A DNA stretch of 64,000 nucleotides from assembly GCF_041154485.1 (NCBI RefSeq), contig NZ_AP028670.1:558001-622000 (forward strand), given 5' to 3'. Positions 16,680 to 26,025 of this stretch are shown here, piece after piece. The translations under genes were made by a program, and so were the position numbers. The DNA is from Variovorax sp. V93 (GTDB taxonomy: Bacteria > Pseudomonadota > Gammaproteobacteria > Burkholderiales > Burkholderiaceae_C). Under the pieces are notes generated by a model, which saw only the letters and a program-made list of their open reading frames with translations, ran no database searches and had not been told where the DNA came from. Each line of letters starts with the position of its first letter. Within the stretch, counting starts at the first letter, position 1.

Positions 16680-17579
16680 CTAGGCAGCTTGCCGCACAGA
16701 GGCGCGCGCGCAGGCCAGGAAGGGCTCGATGAGCGGGCTCTGCCAATCGCTGCGCCAACAGGCGGCGATGTCCATCTTTGCATCGACGTTGCGAAGCGCC
16801 CTGAACACCACGCCCGGAGGCCGGCCGATCCGGGCGCAGGCCGGCAGGATGGCCACGCCCTTGCCCGCCAGCACGAGCGCCAGCGCCGACATCATGGTCT
16901 CGACCCGCTGCGCGATCGGCATGCTGACGCCGTGCCGCCGAAGCATCGAGGCGACGACGGATTTGTCGACGTCTCCATCCGGCACAGGCAGCCCGATGAG
17001 GGGCAGGCCTGAGAGCCGCTCCAGTGGAATGCTGGACATGCGGGCCAGGGGCGAGTCCGCATGCATGGCCAGCATCAAGGGCTGGGTTCCGATGCGCTCG
17101 ACCGCGATGCCGGCCTGGGCCACGGGCGGGATGCAGATCGCCACCGACACGTCCGAGTCGACGAGGGCCGAGACGTTGTTGAGGGCGTTCAGTTCCACGT
17201 ACTGGACTTCCACATCCGGCAGCTTCGCCCGCAGCGCGTTCTCCAGGCGAGGGAGCACCAGGTAGGACAGCACGACCATGGTCCCGATCGTGAGCCGGCC
17301 CCTGCGGCCCGAGCCGATTGCCCGTGCCGCGTCGAAGCCTTCGTTGGCGAGCAGCAGCGCTTCCTTCGCACGCTGGAACAGCGCATTGCCGGCGTCGGTG
17401 ATCTCCATGCCGCGCGCCGCCCTGCGGAACAGCGGCGTGCCCACCGCCGCTTCCAGGTTCTTGATGTGGACCGACAGCGGCGGCTGGGCCATGTTGAGCC
17501 GGCGTGCCGCCTTGCCCACGCTGCGTTCCTCGGCGACCGCCACGAAGTAGCGAAGCGTTCTGAAGTCTGGTGCTGCCAT
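16680..17579 (-). CDS. LysR family transcriptional regulator
   Basis: A 299 aa LysR regulator. The winged HTH is FRTLRYFVAVAEERSVGKAARRLNMAQPPLSVHIKNLE (residues 6-43), followed by the effector-binding domain. The frame is open far upstream over the amidase and Bug genes, but that is antisense shadow. The ATG at 17579 starts the family's usual N-terminus and lies inside a palindrome with LysR spacing. It is divergent from the amidase gene with 69 bases between them, and probably regulates the amidase, Bug and MFS genes. Confidence 0.92.
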   Translation of the reverse strand: MAAPDFRTLRYFVAVAEERSVGKAARRLNMAQPPLSVHIKNLEAAVGTPLFRRAARGMEITDAGNALFQRAKEALLLANEGFDAARAIGSGRRGRLTIGTMVVLSYLVLPRLENALRAKLPDVEVQYVELNALNNVSALVDSDVSVAICIPPVAQAGIAVERIGTQPLMLAMHADSPLARMSSIPLERLSGLPLIGLPVPDGDVDKSVVASMLRRHGVSMPIAQRVETMMSALALVLAGKGVAILPACARIGRPPGVVFRALRNVDAKMDIAACWRSDWQSPLIEPFLACARASVRQAA

Positions 17580-17593
17580 ACGCTGCTCGTATG
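17577..17593. promoter_or_regulatory. Putative LysR-binding box overlapping the lysR start codon
   Basis: CATACG and CGTATG form a perfect inverted repeat around CTGCT, with T17579 and A17591 in the T-N11-A spacing. The left arm contains the start codon of the divergent LysR gene, so binding would block the regulator's own transcription or translation start region. Confidence 0.5.
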
Positions 17594-17648
17594 CCTTTTC
17601 AAGAAAACAGTATTGGACCCGATGGTGCGGTGCGTCAATCATTTGCGC

Positions 17649-19100
17649 ATGAAAAAGTTTCCGCGTCTTCCGAAGTCCGAAATCTGCGAGATGTCCGCCG
17701 CGACCATGCGCACGCTCGTCGCGCAACGAAAGCTCTCGCCGGTGGAGATCGTCGAAGAAGTATTGCGCCGGGCCGACACCGTGCAGCCGCACCTCAACTG
17801 CTTCATCACGCTGTGCCACGAGCAGGCGATGGCGCAGGCCCGGGAGGCGGAACGTGCCGTGACGAGGGGCGAGGCACTGGGCCTGCTGCACGGCCTGCCT
17901 TTCACGGTGAAGGACATCGTCGACACCGCGAACGTCAGGACGACCTACGGCTCCCTGCTGCATCGTGACCACGTTCCCACGCAGGACGCCGTGGCGGTGG
18001 CGCGCATGCGCCAGGCGGGGGCCATCCTCATCGGCAAGACGACCACCTCCGAGTTCGGCGCCAAGTGCCTGACCGATGCTCCTCTTTTCGGCAGCACCCG
18101 CAACGCCTGGGATGGAACGCGCACCAGCGGCGGCTCGAGCGGCGGCGCGGCCGCGTCCATCGCGGCCGGCATCGCGCCGCTGGCCATCGCCACCGACGGC
18201 GGCGGCTCGACCCGCATTCCCGCCGCCTGCAACGGCGTGGTCGGCCTGAAGCAGAGCCTGGGCGTGGTGCCTCACAGTCAGGTACAGGACGCTTTCGGCA
18301 ACTACACCTACGTGACGCCCACCACGCGCAACGTGGCCGACACCGCGCTCATGCTGCAGGCCATGACCGGCGCCCACGGGTCCGATCCCTGGTCGGTGGG
18401 CGTGCCGGCGCAGCGCTACTTCGACGCCCTGCAGCCCGGCGGCGATCTGCGCGGCAAGCGGATCCTCTACTGCGCAACGCTCGAGGGGCGTCCGATCTCC
18501 ACCGACGTCGCCGCCGCCTTCGAAGCCGCCCTGGCCACGTTGCGCTCGATGGGCGCGGAGCTCGAAGAGATGTCGAGCGACGGATACGACGTCGAGCCGG
18601 TGTGGCGGGTGATCAACCACACCAGCTGGCGCGGCCGCTTCGCCCCGCTGGCCGCAGCCCATGCCGGCAAGTTGAGCCCGTCGTTGCTGCAGCAGCTCGA
18701 ACTCGCGCAGCACGTCGACGGGGTCGCCTTCCAGCAGGCCATGTTCGCCAGGACCGCGCTCTTCCGCAAGGTCCAGGCCCAGCTGGAGAGCCACGACTTC
18801 ATCTTCACGCCGACGCTCTCGCGCACGGCCCTGCCGATCGACCAGGACCTGTTCGGCCACATCGAGATCGATGGGCAAGCGCATGCCGAGGTACGGCCGA
18901 ACTGGTTTCCCTGGACCATGCCCTTCAACCTCACGGGCCACCCCGCCATCAGCCTGCCGTGCGGCGCGGGCCGCGATGGCCTGCCCATCGGCATGCAGCT
19001 CGTCGGCCGGTTCCGCGAGGACCTGCAGCTGCTGCAGGCCGCGGCGTCCTTCGAAGCCGCGCACCGGCCGGCAAACGCGCTGCCCGCCCTGGCCTTCTAG
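17649..19100 (+). CDS. Amidase (amidase signature family)
   Basis: A 483 aa amidase-signature hydrolase. The Ser-cisSer-Lys triad is readable: Lys in LPFTVKDIVD, the cis-Ser in GTRTSGGSSGGAAAS, and the nucleophile in ATDGGGSTRIPAACNG. I use the ATG at 17649; another in frame lies at 17622, and a downstream start at 17691 cannot be excluded. It releases ammonia from an amide, or splits a related bond. The divergent LysR and the following Bug receptor and exporter suggest an inducible uptake-and-hydrolysis unit. Confidence 0.9.
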   Translation: MKKFPRLPKSEICEMSAATMRTLVAQRKLSPVEIVEEVLRRADTVQPHLNCFITLCHEQAMAQAREAERAVTRGEALGLLHGLPFTVKDIVDTANVRTTYGSLLHRDHVPTQDAVAVARMRQAGAILIGKTTTSEFGAKCLTDAPLFGSTRNAWDGTRTSGGSSGGAAASIAAGIAPLAIATDGGGSTRIPAACNGVVGLKQSLGVVPHSQVQDAFGNYTYVTPTTRNVADTALMLQAMTGAHGSDPWSVGVPAQRYFDALQPGGDLRGKRILYCATLEGRPISTDVAAAFEAALATLRSMGAELEEMSSDGYDVEPVWRVINHTSWRGRFAPLAAAHAGKLSPSLLQQLELAQHVDGVAFQQAMFARTALFRKVQAQLESHDFIFTPTLSRTALPIDQDLFGHIEIDGQAHAEVRPNWFPWTMPFNLTGHPAISLPCGAGRDGLPIGMQLVGRFREDLQLLQAAASFEAAHRPANALPALAF

Positions 19101-19145
19101 ATCCCCTCTCCCGCTCCCATTCCACAACTTTGGAGGTACTCCACC

Positions 19146-20117
19146 ATGGCCTCGTTTCTCAGGACACTTTTCCTCGGTGCGTCGATCGCACTGATCGGCG
19201 CCGCTGCGCATGCCGACAGCAATGCGCCCATCCGGCTGGTCATCGGCTTTCCGCCGGGCGGCGCGCTCGACAACCTGGCGCGTTCGCTGGCCGAGGACTT
19301 GCGCACCACGCTCAAGGAACCCGTGCTGGTGGAGAACCGGCCCGGCGCCTCGACCCGGATTTCCATCGAGGCCGTCAAGGCCGCCCGGCCCGACGGCCGC
19401 ACCATCCTGTTGGGCGCGACGCCGCCCTTCGTCCTCTTTCCGATGACCTATGCGCGGCTGAACTACGACGTCGACAAGGACTTCATCCCCATTGCGCACC
19501 TGGCGAACGTGCCCAGCGTCCTTTCGGCCGGCGCAGGCCAGCCGTTCAAGACACTCCCCGAATATGTCGCCTGGGTCAGGAAGAACCCCACGGGTGCGAG
19601 CGTGGGGTTGACCAACCTCGGCGGCGCACTGCACTTCAGCGTGCTGCAGCTGTCCAAGGCCATCGGCGTGCCGCTCGCGCCGGTCACCTACAAGGGCGGT
19701 GCGCCGCTTGCGACCGACCTCATCGGAGGCCATGTGCCGTTCGCTGCCGACGCGCTGGCCAGCCAGCTCGAGCTCCACCGCGCGGGCAAGCTGCGGATCC
19801 TGGGCGTGGCAGGGACCCGGCGATTGAGCTGGCTGCCCGACGTTCCGACCATCAAGGAATCAGGCTACGACGCCTTCGACCGCGCCAACGCCGCCTATGC
19901 CGCCTTCGTGCCGGCCGGCACGCCGAAGGATGTGGCCGCGAAACTGGAAGCGGCCCTTCTCGCCGCCATGCGCAATCCGCAGGTGCGCGCGCAGGTCGAC
20001 CGCATGGGCCTCGAGGCCACGGGGCTTCCCGGCGCCGAAGTGACGCGCATCATGAGGGAGGACCGGGCGTACTGGCGCCCCATCGTCAAGGCCTCGGGGT
20101 TCAGGAGCGAAGACTGA
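19146..20117 (+). CDS. Bug-family (TTT-type) periplasmic solute-binding protein
   Basis: A 323 aa orphan receptor. A strong GGAGGT ribosome site precedes the ATG, and residues 1-23 form a signal peptide ending AHA. Family motifs are RLVIGFPPGGALDNLARSLA, VLVENRPGAS and WLPDVPTIKESGYDAF. It sits between the amidase and MFS genes with short gaps and presumably binds the amide or its acid product. No TctAB partner is present in the window. Confidence 0.9.
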   Translation: MASFLRTLFLGASIALIGAAAHADSNAPIRLVIGFPPGGALDNLARSLAEDLRTTLKEPVLVENRPGASTRISIEAVKAARPDGRTILLGATPPFVLFPMTYARLNYDVDKDFIPIAHLANVPSVLSAGAGQPFKTLPEYVAWVRKNPTGASVGLTNLGGALHFSVLQLSKAIGVPLAPVTYKGGAPLATDLIGGHVPFAADALASQLELHRAGKLRILGVAGTRRLSWLPDVPTIKESGYDAFDRANAAYAAFVPAGTPKDVAAKLEAALLAAMRNPQVRAQVDRMGLEATGLPGAEVTRIMREDRAYWRPIVKASGFRSED

Positions 20118-20121
20118 ATCG

Positions 20122-21612
20122 ATGATGGCCGACGACGACGCCGACCGGGCGGGCTGGGCGGTGCTCGTGGCCGCCAGTTCGGGCGCGCTGCTGTGCTTCC
20201 TGAATCTCAGTGCGCTCAATGTCGCGCTGCCTGCCGTGGCGCGGAGCCTGCATGCCTCGCCGGCGCAGGCGAGCTGGATCCTGCTGTCCTACATGCTGGT
20301 CAGCACCGTCTGCATTCTCAGCTTCGGACGGCTGGCCGATCTCTGGGGACGGCGCCGGCTCTTCCTCGCAGGACTGGGGCTTTTCGTGGCGGCGTGTGCG
20401 GCATGCGCCTTCGCACCCACCGCCGAACTGATGTTGGCGAGCCGCATCTGCCAGGCCGTCGGTGCGGCCGGCGTCATGGCCAACGCCAGCGCGCTGGTGG
20501 GCGATGCCTTCGGCCGCCGCAGGATGGGGCTGGCACTCGGCGTGCTCGCCATGGTTGCGGCCCTGGCCCAGGTCGTGGGCCCGCTGGCGGGCGGTTTCGT
20601 CGTCTCGTGGTGGGGATGGCGCGTCCTCTTCATGCTCTACGTGCCGATCGGGCTCGGCGTGCTGGCGTGGTCCTGGAAGATCCTGCCAAGAAGCGCGTTC
20701 GTTCAGGCCGAGCGCTTCGATCTGGCCGGCGCGGCACTGTCCTTCGTCGGCATTGGATGCGTGACCTATGCACTCTCGATGGCCGGTACCCGCGGATGGA
20801 CCAGCACGCCGGTGTGGACCTTCATGCTCGCGGGGCTGTGCGCCATCGCCCTCTTCTCCGGCGTTCAGAGGCGTGTGGCCAGTCCGCTGGTCGACCCCTC
20901 GCTGTTCGGCGAACCGGGACGCCGCACCGCCTACGCGGCCATCCTGCTGCTGTCGATGACGCAGGCGGCTCCCCTGCTGCTGGTGGCCCTGTATCTGCAG
21001 GCTTGCGCGGGCCTGCAGCCATCGCAGGCGGGCCTGCGCATCGCACCGGTGGCATTCGGCATGCTGATGGCTGCGCCGGTGGCGGGCATCCTGCTTCGCC
21101 GCTTCGCGGCCGAATCCATCTGCGTGGGCGGCATGCTGCTCGCAGCCTGCGCCTTGGCACTGCTGGCGGCGCTGCTGCAACCGATGATCGGCGCCGTGCA
21201 GCTGTCGCTGTGCCTCTGGATGCTCGGCCTGGGCATCGGGAGCTTCGTGACGCCGAACAACGCATCGATCCTCCAGAGCGTTGTCCCCCAGCGCCGGGGC
21301 ATCGCCAACGGCGTCCGGTCGACGCTGCAGAACACGGGCATCATGGTGGGAACGGCGCTGACGCTGAGCGTGGCGCTGGCACAGCTTCCTTCCGGCTCGC
21401 AGCGCATGATTCTGGGAGGCAGCGGCGCGGGGCTTTCGAATCCGGATGTGGCGGCCTTTACGCAAGGCGCCTGTTCTGCGCTGATCTTGCTTGCGGTCCT
21501 TTGCCTTGCCGGCGCGGCCTTGATCGCCGCGAGTGCCCGGCGGCATGGGCGCGGGAAAACGCCAGTCATCGCGGGTGGGGAAACAGCCGTTCGATCGGGC
21601 AGTGCGTCTTGA
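20122..21612 (+). CDS. MFS transporter, DHA2 (14-TMS drug:H+ antiporter) family
   Basis: A 496 aa membrane protein with about 14 hydrophobic segments. The first helix is followed by LNVALPAVARSLHASPAQASWILLSYML, the DHA2 signature region, and motif A reads GRLADLWGRRRLF. Two adjacent ATG codons (20122 and 20125) could start it, and a start here is 4 bases after the Bug stop. It could export a toxic product or import the substrate of the amidase. Its last 47 bases overlap the 3' end of the opposing Lrp gene. Confidence 0.9.
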   Translation: MMADDDADRAGWAVLVAASSGALLCFLNLSALNVALPAVARSLHASPAQASWILLSYMLVSTVCILSFGRLADLWGRRRLFLAGLGLFVAACAACAFAPTAELMLASRICQAVGAAGVMANASALVGDAFGRRRMGLALGVLAMVAALAQVVGPLAGGFVVSWWGWRVLFMLYVPIGLGVLAWSWKILPRSAFVQAERFDLAGAALSFVGIGCVTYALSMAGTRGWTSTPVWTFMLAGLCAIALFSGVQRRVASPLVDPSLFGEPGRRTAYAAILLLSMTQAAPLLLVALYLQACAGLQPSQAGLRIAPVAFGMLMAAPVAGILLRRFAAESICVGGMLLAACALALLAALLQPMIGAVQLSLCLWMLGLGIGSFVTPNNASILQSVVPQRRGIANGVRSTLQNTGIMVGTALTLSVALAQLPSGSQRMILGGSGAGLSNPDVAAFTQGACSALILLAVLCLAGAALIAASARRHGRGKTPVIAGGETAVRSGSAS

Positions 21613-22060
21613 TGAACGGCGACTTGATGACGATGTAGCTGAAGTACTTCGAGATGCCGATGTTGCGTTCGAGCAGTTCCTCGATCACTTCCTGGTAGTG
21701 GTTGACGCCGCGCGTCAGGAAACGCAGCAGGTAGTCGTAGCCGCCGCTCACCAGGTGGCACTCGAGCACCTCGTCCACCTCTCGGATCGCGGCCTCGAAG
21801 CGCACGAAGTCCTCGCGGTGGTGGTCCTGCAGCGTGACTTCGGTGAACACGGTGAGCGTGTCGCCGAGCTTTTCGAGCCGCAGGTGCGCGCCGTAGCCGG
21901 CGATGTAGCCGGCCTGCTCGAGCCGCTTCACGCGGATCAGGCAGGGGCTGGGCGACAGGCCGACCGCATCCGCGAGGTCGACGTTGGTCATGCGCCCGTT
22001 CTGCTGCAGCTGGGCCAGGATGCGCAGGTCGAGTCGGTCGATCTTGAAAGCTTCAGACAT
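21566..22060 (-). CDS. Lrp/AsnC family transcriptional regulator
   Basis: A 164 aa regulator with a winged HTH (KIDRLDLRILAQLQQNGRMTNVDLADAVGLSPSPCLIRVKRLE, residues 6-48) and a RAM domain (HLVSGGYDYLLRFLTRG). The ATG at 22060 gives the usual N-terminus; the longer frame upstream is not supported. It closes a minus-strand group of GNAT, hydroxyacid dehydrogenase and aminotransferase and probably controls the aminotransferase. The tail (…FIKTHCPIERLFPHPR) is the part overlapping the MFS gene end. Confidence 0.9.
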   Translation of the reverse strand: MSEAFKIDRLDLRILAQLQQNGRMTNVDLADAVGLSPSPCLIRVKRLEQAGYIAGYGAHLRLEKLGDTLTVFTEVTLQDHHREDFVRFEAAIREVDEVLECHLVSGGYDYLLRFLTRGVNHYQEVIEELLERNIGISKYFSYIVIKSPFIKTHCPIERLFPHPR

Positions 22061-22136
22061 GGCAGTCCTGAAAAAACGAAAGAGGATCCGATTCTGCTTT
22101 GCCGGCGAGGTCCCGGGGCAGTGCTTTCCCGCCCGC

Positions 22137-23540
22137 TCAGGCCCCCAGGGCCGCGCGCACGTCGGCGGCATCCAGCACCTCGTCGAGCGTCTTCTTCAGG
22201 CGCGCGAACATCTGGGCGAACTCATCCTCGGTGAAGGTCAGCGCCGGCGCAAAGCCGAGGATGTGGTCGCCGAAGGATCGGAACACCAGGCCGTTGCGGT
22301 AGCCCGCGGCAAAGATGCGGTCCGCGAGGCCCAGCGCCGGATCGAAGCCGCGCTTGCCCTGTTTGTCGCTCACCAGTTCCAATGCGCCCAGCAGGCCTCG
22401 GTGGCGCGCATCGCCCACCAGTGGATGCGCGCGCAGCGCATCGAGCCCGGCCGCGAAGTGCGCCGCGCCGCGCTGGCCATTGGCGAGCACGCCGCCCTCT
22501 TCGTACAGCCGCAGCACCTCGAGCGCGACCGCGGCGCTCACCGGATGCGCCGAATAGGTCGCGCCATGGCCGACCGGCACACCCGCGGGCGTACCGTCGG
22601 CGATGCCGGCGTAGACCTTCTCGGACATCATCGTCGCGCCCATCGGCACGTAGCCCGAGGTCAGGCCCTTGGCCATGGTCATCAGGTCGGGCTCCACGCC
22701 TTCGGCCTCGCAGGCGAACATCGGACCGGTGCGGCCGAAGCCGGTGATGACCTCGTCGACGACGAAGAGGATGTCGAGTTCGCGCGCGGCATCGCGCATG
22801 GCCTTGAGCCAGCCCTTGGGCGGCACGATGACGCCGCCCGAGCCCTGGATCGGCTCGCAGAAGAAGGCGGCCACGTTGTCCGCGCCGAGCTCGGCCACCT
22901 TGGCGCGCAGCGAGGCCACCGACGCGGCGATCAAGGCCTGCGGGTCGGCGCCGTCCGCATGGCGGTACGGGTTGGGCGACGGGATGTAGTGCTGCGTGGG
23001 CAGCGGCAGGTCGAAGCCGCGATGGAAGGCGGGCAAGGCCGTGAGGCCCGCGCCGGTCGACGAGGAGCCGTGGTAGCCGCGCTCCAGTGCGATGAACTGC
23101 TTCTTCGACGGCTTGCCGATGGCGTTGTAGTACTGCACGATGAAGCGCACGGCGGCATCGACCGCCTCCGAGCCGCCGAGCGTGAGATACACGCGCGTCA
23201 GCGATGCGGGCGTGATCTGCACCAGCTTTTCCGCAAGGCGGATGGCCGGCTCGCTGCTGAAATGGAAGTAGCCGGTGGCGTAGGGCAGGCGCCGCATCTG
23301 CTCGGCCGCGGCCTGCACCACGCTCTCCTGGCCGTAGCCCACGTTCACGCACCACAGGCCCGCGAAGGCGTCGAGCAGTTCATGCCCGTTCGCATCGGTG
23401 AGCCAAGCGCCGCGGGCCGAGGCCAGCACGGTGGGGCCGCGCTGCTCGTGCGTGCGCCAGGGCGAGACAGGGTGGATCAGGTGGGCACGGTCGATGGCGT
23501 CGAGCGTGGCGTGGTGCGGCAATGCGGTGGGATGCGTCAT
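22137..23540 (-). CDS. Class III PLP-dependent aminotransferase
   Basis: A 467 aa fold-type I aminotransferase of the omega-amino-acid:pyruvate group. The PLP phosphate loop region is RGYHGSSSTGAG, the cofactor-Asp is in FVVDEVITGFGRTG, and the Schiff-base Lys is in TMAKGLTSGYVPMGA. Length is normal. The neighbouring Lrp gene suggests amino-acid control. The amino donor could be beta-alanine, GABA, putrescine or another omega-amine; sequence alone does not decide. Confidence 0.9.
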   Translation of the reverse strand: MTHPTALPHHATLDAIDRAHLIHPVSPWRTHEQRGPTVLASARGAWLTDANGHELLDAFAGLWCVNVGYGQESVVQAAAEQMRRLPYATGYFHFSSEPAIRLAEKLVQITPASLTRVYLTLGGSEAVDAAVRFIVQYYNAIGKPSKKQFIALERGYHGSSSTGAGLTALPAFHRGFDLPLPTQHYIPSPNPYRHADGADPQALIAASVASLRAKVAELGADNVAAFFCEPIQGSGGVIVPPKGWLKAMRDAARELDILFVVDEVITGFGRTGPMFACEAEGVEPDLMTMAKGLTSGYVPMGATMMSEKVYAGIADGTPAGVPVGHGATYSAHPVSAAVALEVLRLYEEGGVLANGQRGAAHFAAGLDALRAHPLVGDARHRGLLGALELVSDKQGKRGFDPALGLADRIFAAGYRNGLVFRSFGDHILGFAPALTFTEDEFAQMFARLKKTLDEVLDAADVRAALGA

Positions 23541-23703
23541 GGCGGTGTCGATGGAAGCGAGAGCGAAGGAAGCTTTCGATGCCTTGAGCTTAGGCCGCGT
23601 GCCGCACGGCGTGGTGCTGCTTTGGGGGTGCTGCGCGAAGCAGGCTGCGGTTATGCGGCCCGCTACGGCACATCATGCGGCGGACCCTTTCTCTTCTTCA
23701 TCT

Positions 23704-24636
23704 TCAGTAGCCCCGCGCGCGGTCCACCAGTCCAGCCATCGGTTCGCCGGCTTCGAAGCGGCGCAGGTTGTGGAGCACGGCTTCGGCGGCGCTCAGCGGC
23801 TGCGTCATGCTCGCGATGTGCGGCGTGAGCTGAATGCGCGGATGGCGCCAGAAGGCATGCGCAGGCGGCAGCGGCTCGGGGTCGGTCACGTCGAGCACCG
23901 CATCGCCGACCTGGCCGCTGGCCAGCGCCGCCAGAAAGTCGGCCTCGACCAGGTGCGGCCCGCGGCCCACGTGCACCAGGCCTGCGCCCATGGGCAGCAT
24001 CGAGAACAGCCTTGCATCGAGAAAGCCGCGCGTCGAATCGGTGAGCGGCAGCAGGCACACGAGGATGTCGGTGCGCGCAAGAAATGCCGGCAGTTCGCCG
24101 CTGCCCGCATGGCATTGCACGCCATCCACCTCATGCCGCGAGCGGCTCCATCCCGCGCAGTCGAAGCCCAATGAGACCAGCTGCGCGAGCACGGCCTGGC
24201 CGAGCGAGCCGAGCCCCAGCACACCCACGCGCCGCTCGCTTGCGCGGCGCACCGGCAGCGGCTGCCACTGGCCTTGCTGCTGCTGGCGGCGGTACTGCGG
24301 CATGTCGCGGTGCAGGCCGAGCACGGCATGCGTCACGTATTCAACCATGCCCTGCACGATGCCGGGCTCGACCATGCGCACCACCGGCAACCCGGGCGGC
24401 AGCGCCGCGAAGTCGAACTGGTCGACACCCGCGCCCGAAGAGAACAGCACCTTGAGATTCGGAAAGCGCTCGGCAAGATCCTCCGGCGGCACCCAGGCTG
24501 CGAGAAAGCGCACCTGCGCCGGATCGCCAACCTCGGGCCAGATGCGGAAGTCGATGTCGGGGCGGTGGCGGCCGAACACTTCGGCCCACTGGCGGCCGCG
24601 TACCGGGTCCGACTTGTAGAGAAAGGTGGTCTTCAT
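23704..24636 (-). CDS. 2-hydroxyacid dehydrogenase (GhrA-like glyoxylate/hydroxypyruvate reductase)
   Basis: A 310 aa NAD(P)-dependent D-2-hydroxyacid dehydrogenase. The Rossmann motif is VGVLGLGSLGQAVLAQL (about residues 137-153), the substrate Arg is expected in VHVGRGPHLVEADFL, and the catalytic His in LTPHIASMTQP. The short N-terminal domain is typical of GhrA. It probably reduces glyoxylate or hydroxypyruvate, consistent with the adjacent aminotransferase, which would make an oxo acid. It lies 9 bases after the GNAT gene. Confidence 0.88.
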   Translation of the reverse strand: MKTTFLYKSDPVRGRQWAEVFGRHRPDIDFRIWPEVGDPAQVRFLAAWVPPEDLAERFPNLKVLFSSGAGVDQFDFAALPPGLPVVRMVEPGIVQGMVEYVTHAVLGLHRDMPQYRRQQQQGQWQPLPVRRASERRVGVLGLGSLGQAVLAQLVSLGFDCAGWSRSRHEVDGVQCHAGSGELPAFLARTDILVCLLPLTDSTRGFLDARLFSMLPMGAGLVHVGRGPHLVEADFLAALASGQVGDAVLDVTDPEPLPPAHAFWRHPRIQLTPHIASMTQPLSAAEAVLHNLRRFEAGEPMAGLVDRARGY

Positions 24637-24645
24637 GGTCCGGGC

Positions 24646-25524
24646 CTAGCCCACAGCCTGAGTCACGAGAGCAAACAGCGACGGCCCCTGCGCCGCAACA
24701 GCAAGCGGCGCACCGCGCACCATCGTCGTCGGCGCATCCACACGCAGCAGGCCGATGCTCTCGAGCCATTCGGCCAGGCCGCTGTCGAAATCGATGTCGA
24801 TGCGCGTGAAGTGGCCGGCGTTCAGCCCGGCAAGATGCGCGATCAGCGCCTTCGCGCCCTCGGCATCGGGCGCCACCACCGGGCCGATCGAATGGCCGCG
24901 CCCGAAGCGCCGCAGCATTGCGAAGCCCTTCGGTTCGTTGTCGTGGTCGAGCACCACGCAGGCATCGGCACCTTGCAGCAGCTCGGCGACCAGCGCATCG
25001 CGCGGCATGCCTCGCGCGGCCGCGTCGAGCGCCTGCAGCGCGGGCAGCTCGTTGAGACCCGCCGGCCGCAGGCGCCAGCCCGGCTGCAGCGCGACCAGCG
25101 GCGCCGGCTGCGCAATGCCCTGGTGCTGGCGCACCTCGCCGGCGCGCACAAAACCGAGCCGCTCATAAAGCCCCCGCCCTTCCGCGGTGGCGTGCAGGAG
25201 CACCGTGCGGTCTTCAAGCCCCTCGAGCAGCGCGCTCATCAGGCGATGGCCGATGCGGCGGCCCTGGCAGGCAGGCGTGACGATCACCAGGCCGATGGTG
25301 GCGTGGCGCTGGCCCCAGCGCCAGCGCAGGCCGGTCGCAATGATCTGGCCGTCGCGCTCCACCGCAATGCCGTCGGCATGCGGGAACACCTGCTCCCAGT
25401 CTGCGGGACGGTGCGGCCAGCGCTGTTCGGCCGAGAGCGCATGCGCTTGTGGAAGGTCGGCGGCCGTCATCGGCCTGAGCACCACGCCATCCATGGCGGG
25501 TGCGTTCGAAGTGGGTTCAGGCAT
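24646..25524 (-). CDS. GNAT family N-acetyltransferase (tandem GNAT domains)
   Basis: A 292 aa protein with two GNAT-like halves. The first carries the acetyl-CoA loop (IGLVIVTPACQGRRIGHRLM, about residues 75-94), matching the Q/RxxGxG/A motif; the second (from residue about 150) has a weaker version around GFAMLRRFGRGHSIGPVVA. The ATG at 25524 is chosen over an open upstream extension. This tandem layout is common in uncharacterised proteobacterial acetyltransferases. Substrate unknown. Confidence 0.85.
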   Translation of the reverse strand: MPEPTSNAPAMDGVVLRPMTAADLPQAHALSAEQRWPHRPADWEQVFPHADGIAVERDGQIIATGLRWRWGQRHATIGLVIVTPACQGRRIGHRLMSALLEGLEDRTVLLHATAEGRGLYERLGFVRAGEVRQHQGIAQPAPLVALQPGWRLRPAGLNELPALQALDAAARGMPRDALVAELLQGADACVVLDHDNEPKGFAMLRRFGRGHSIGPVVAPDAEGAKALIAHLAGLNAGHFTRIDIDFDSGLAEWLESIGLLRVDAPTTMVRGAPLAVAAQGPSLFALVTQAVG

Positions 25525-26025
25525 AGGGAAAACTCTCTGTTGCGGCGGAATGGCGCATCCATCTTGGACGACATTGCGGCGCCGCACCAGAGCGAAACGG
25601 GCCTCTTTCACAACTTGCAAGCTTCGGTTGCAGCACCCCCCTGTTTCGCAATTCGCTGCGGCGGCGCGCCCGCATACGCACACAAATGCTGTGCCACCCT
25701 GCCTAGGATCGACCGCCACTTTCCTCGCCCCCCGCCATGCAAGCCTTCCATCCGCGAAACACCCATCGGCAACGACCTGGAACGCCGGTTGTTCGAAGCC
25801 AGGCTGAGCTTCAAAAGCGTGCTCGTCGACTTTGCCGCGACGCACGCAGGTGCATGGACGCACACACGCTGGGCACACCGCACGGCATGCCGTCGCCGCC
25901 CCCGCAAACCGCAGCTTCGTTTCGCCAGGCGCCGTTTTTCCCTACATACCTCGAGCGATGGCGTGCTGCAATCGCTTCGTAATGAGTTTGTCGCATTTGC
26001 CACCCTTCACAGAGGATTCGAGACC
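25525..26025. other. Intergenic region with no supported gene
   Basis: Between the divergent GNAT and HAD genes lie 501 bases. Small frames on both strands were read (for example 25737-25982 plus and 25608-26003 minus), but they are compositionally unlike genes and have no family marks. CCTAGGAT near 25704-25711 may be a -10 region, and AGAGGA at 26011 is the ribosome site of the next gene. The region may hold divergent promoters or a lost gene. Confidence 0.5.

Noticed and set aside
17580..19778. Long upstream extension of the minus-strand LysR frame
   Set aside because: It runs antisense across amidase and Bug genes; the true LysR starts at 17579.
25608..26003. Minus-strand frame in the gap between GNAT and HAD genes
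   Set aside because: Arg/Ser/Cys-rich composition typical of shadow frames in GC-rich DNA.
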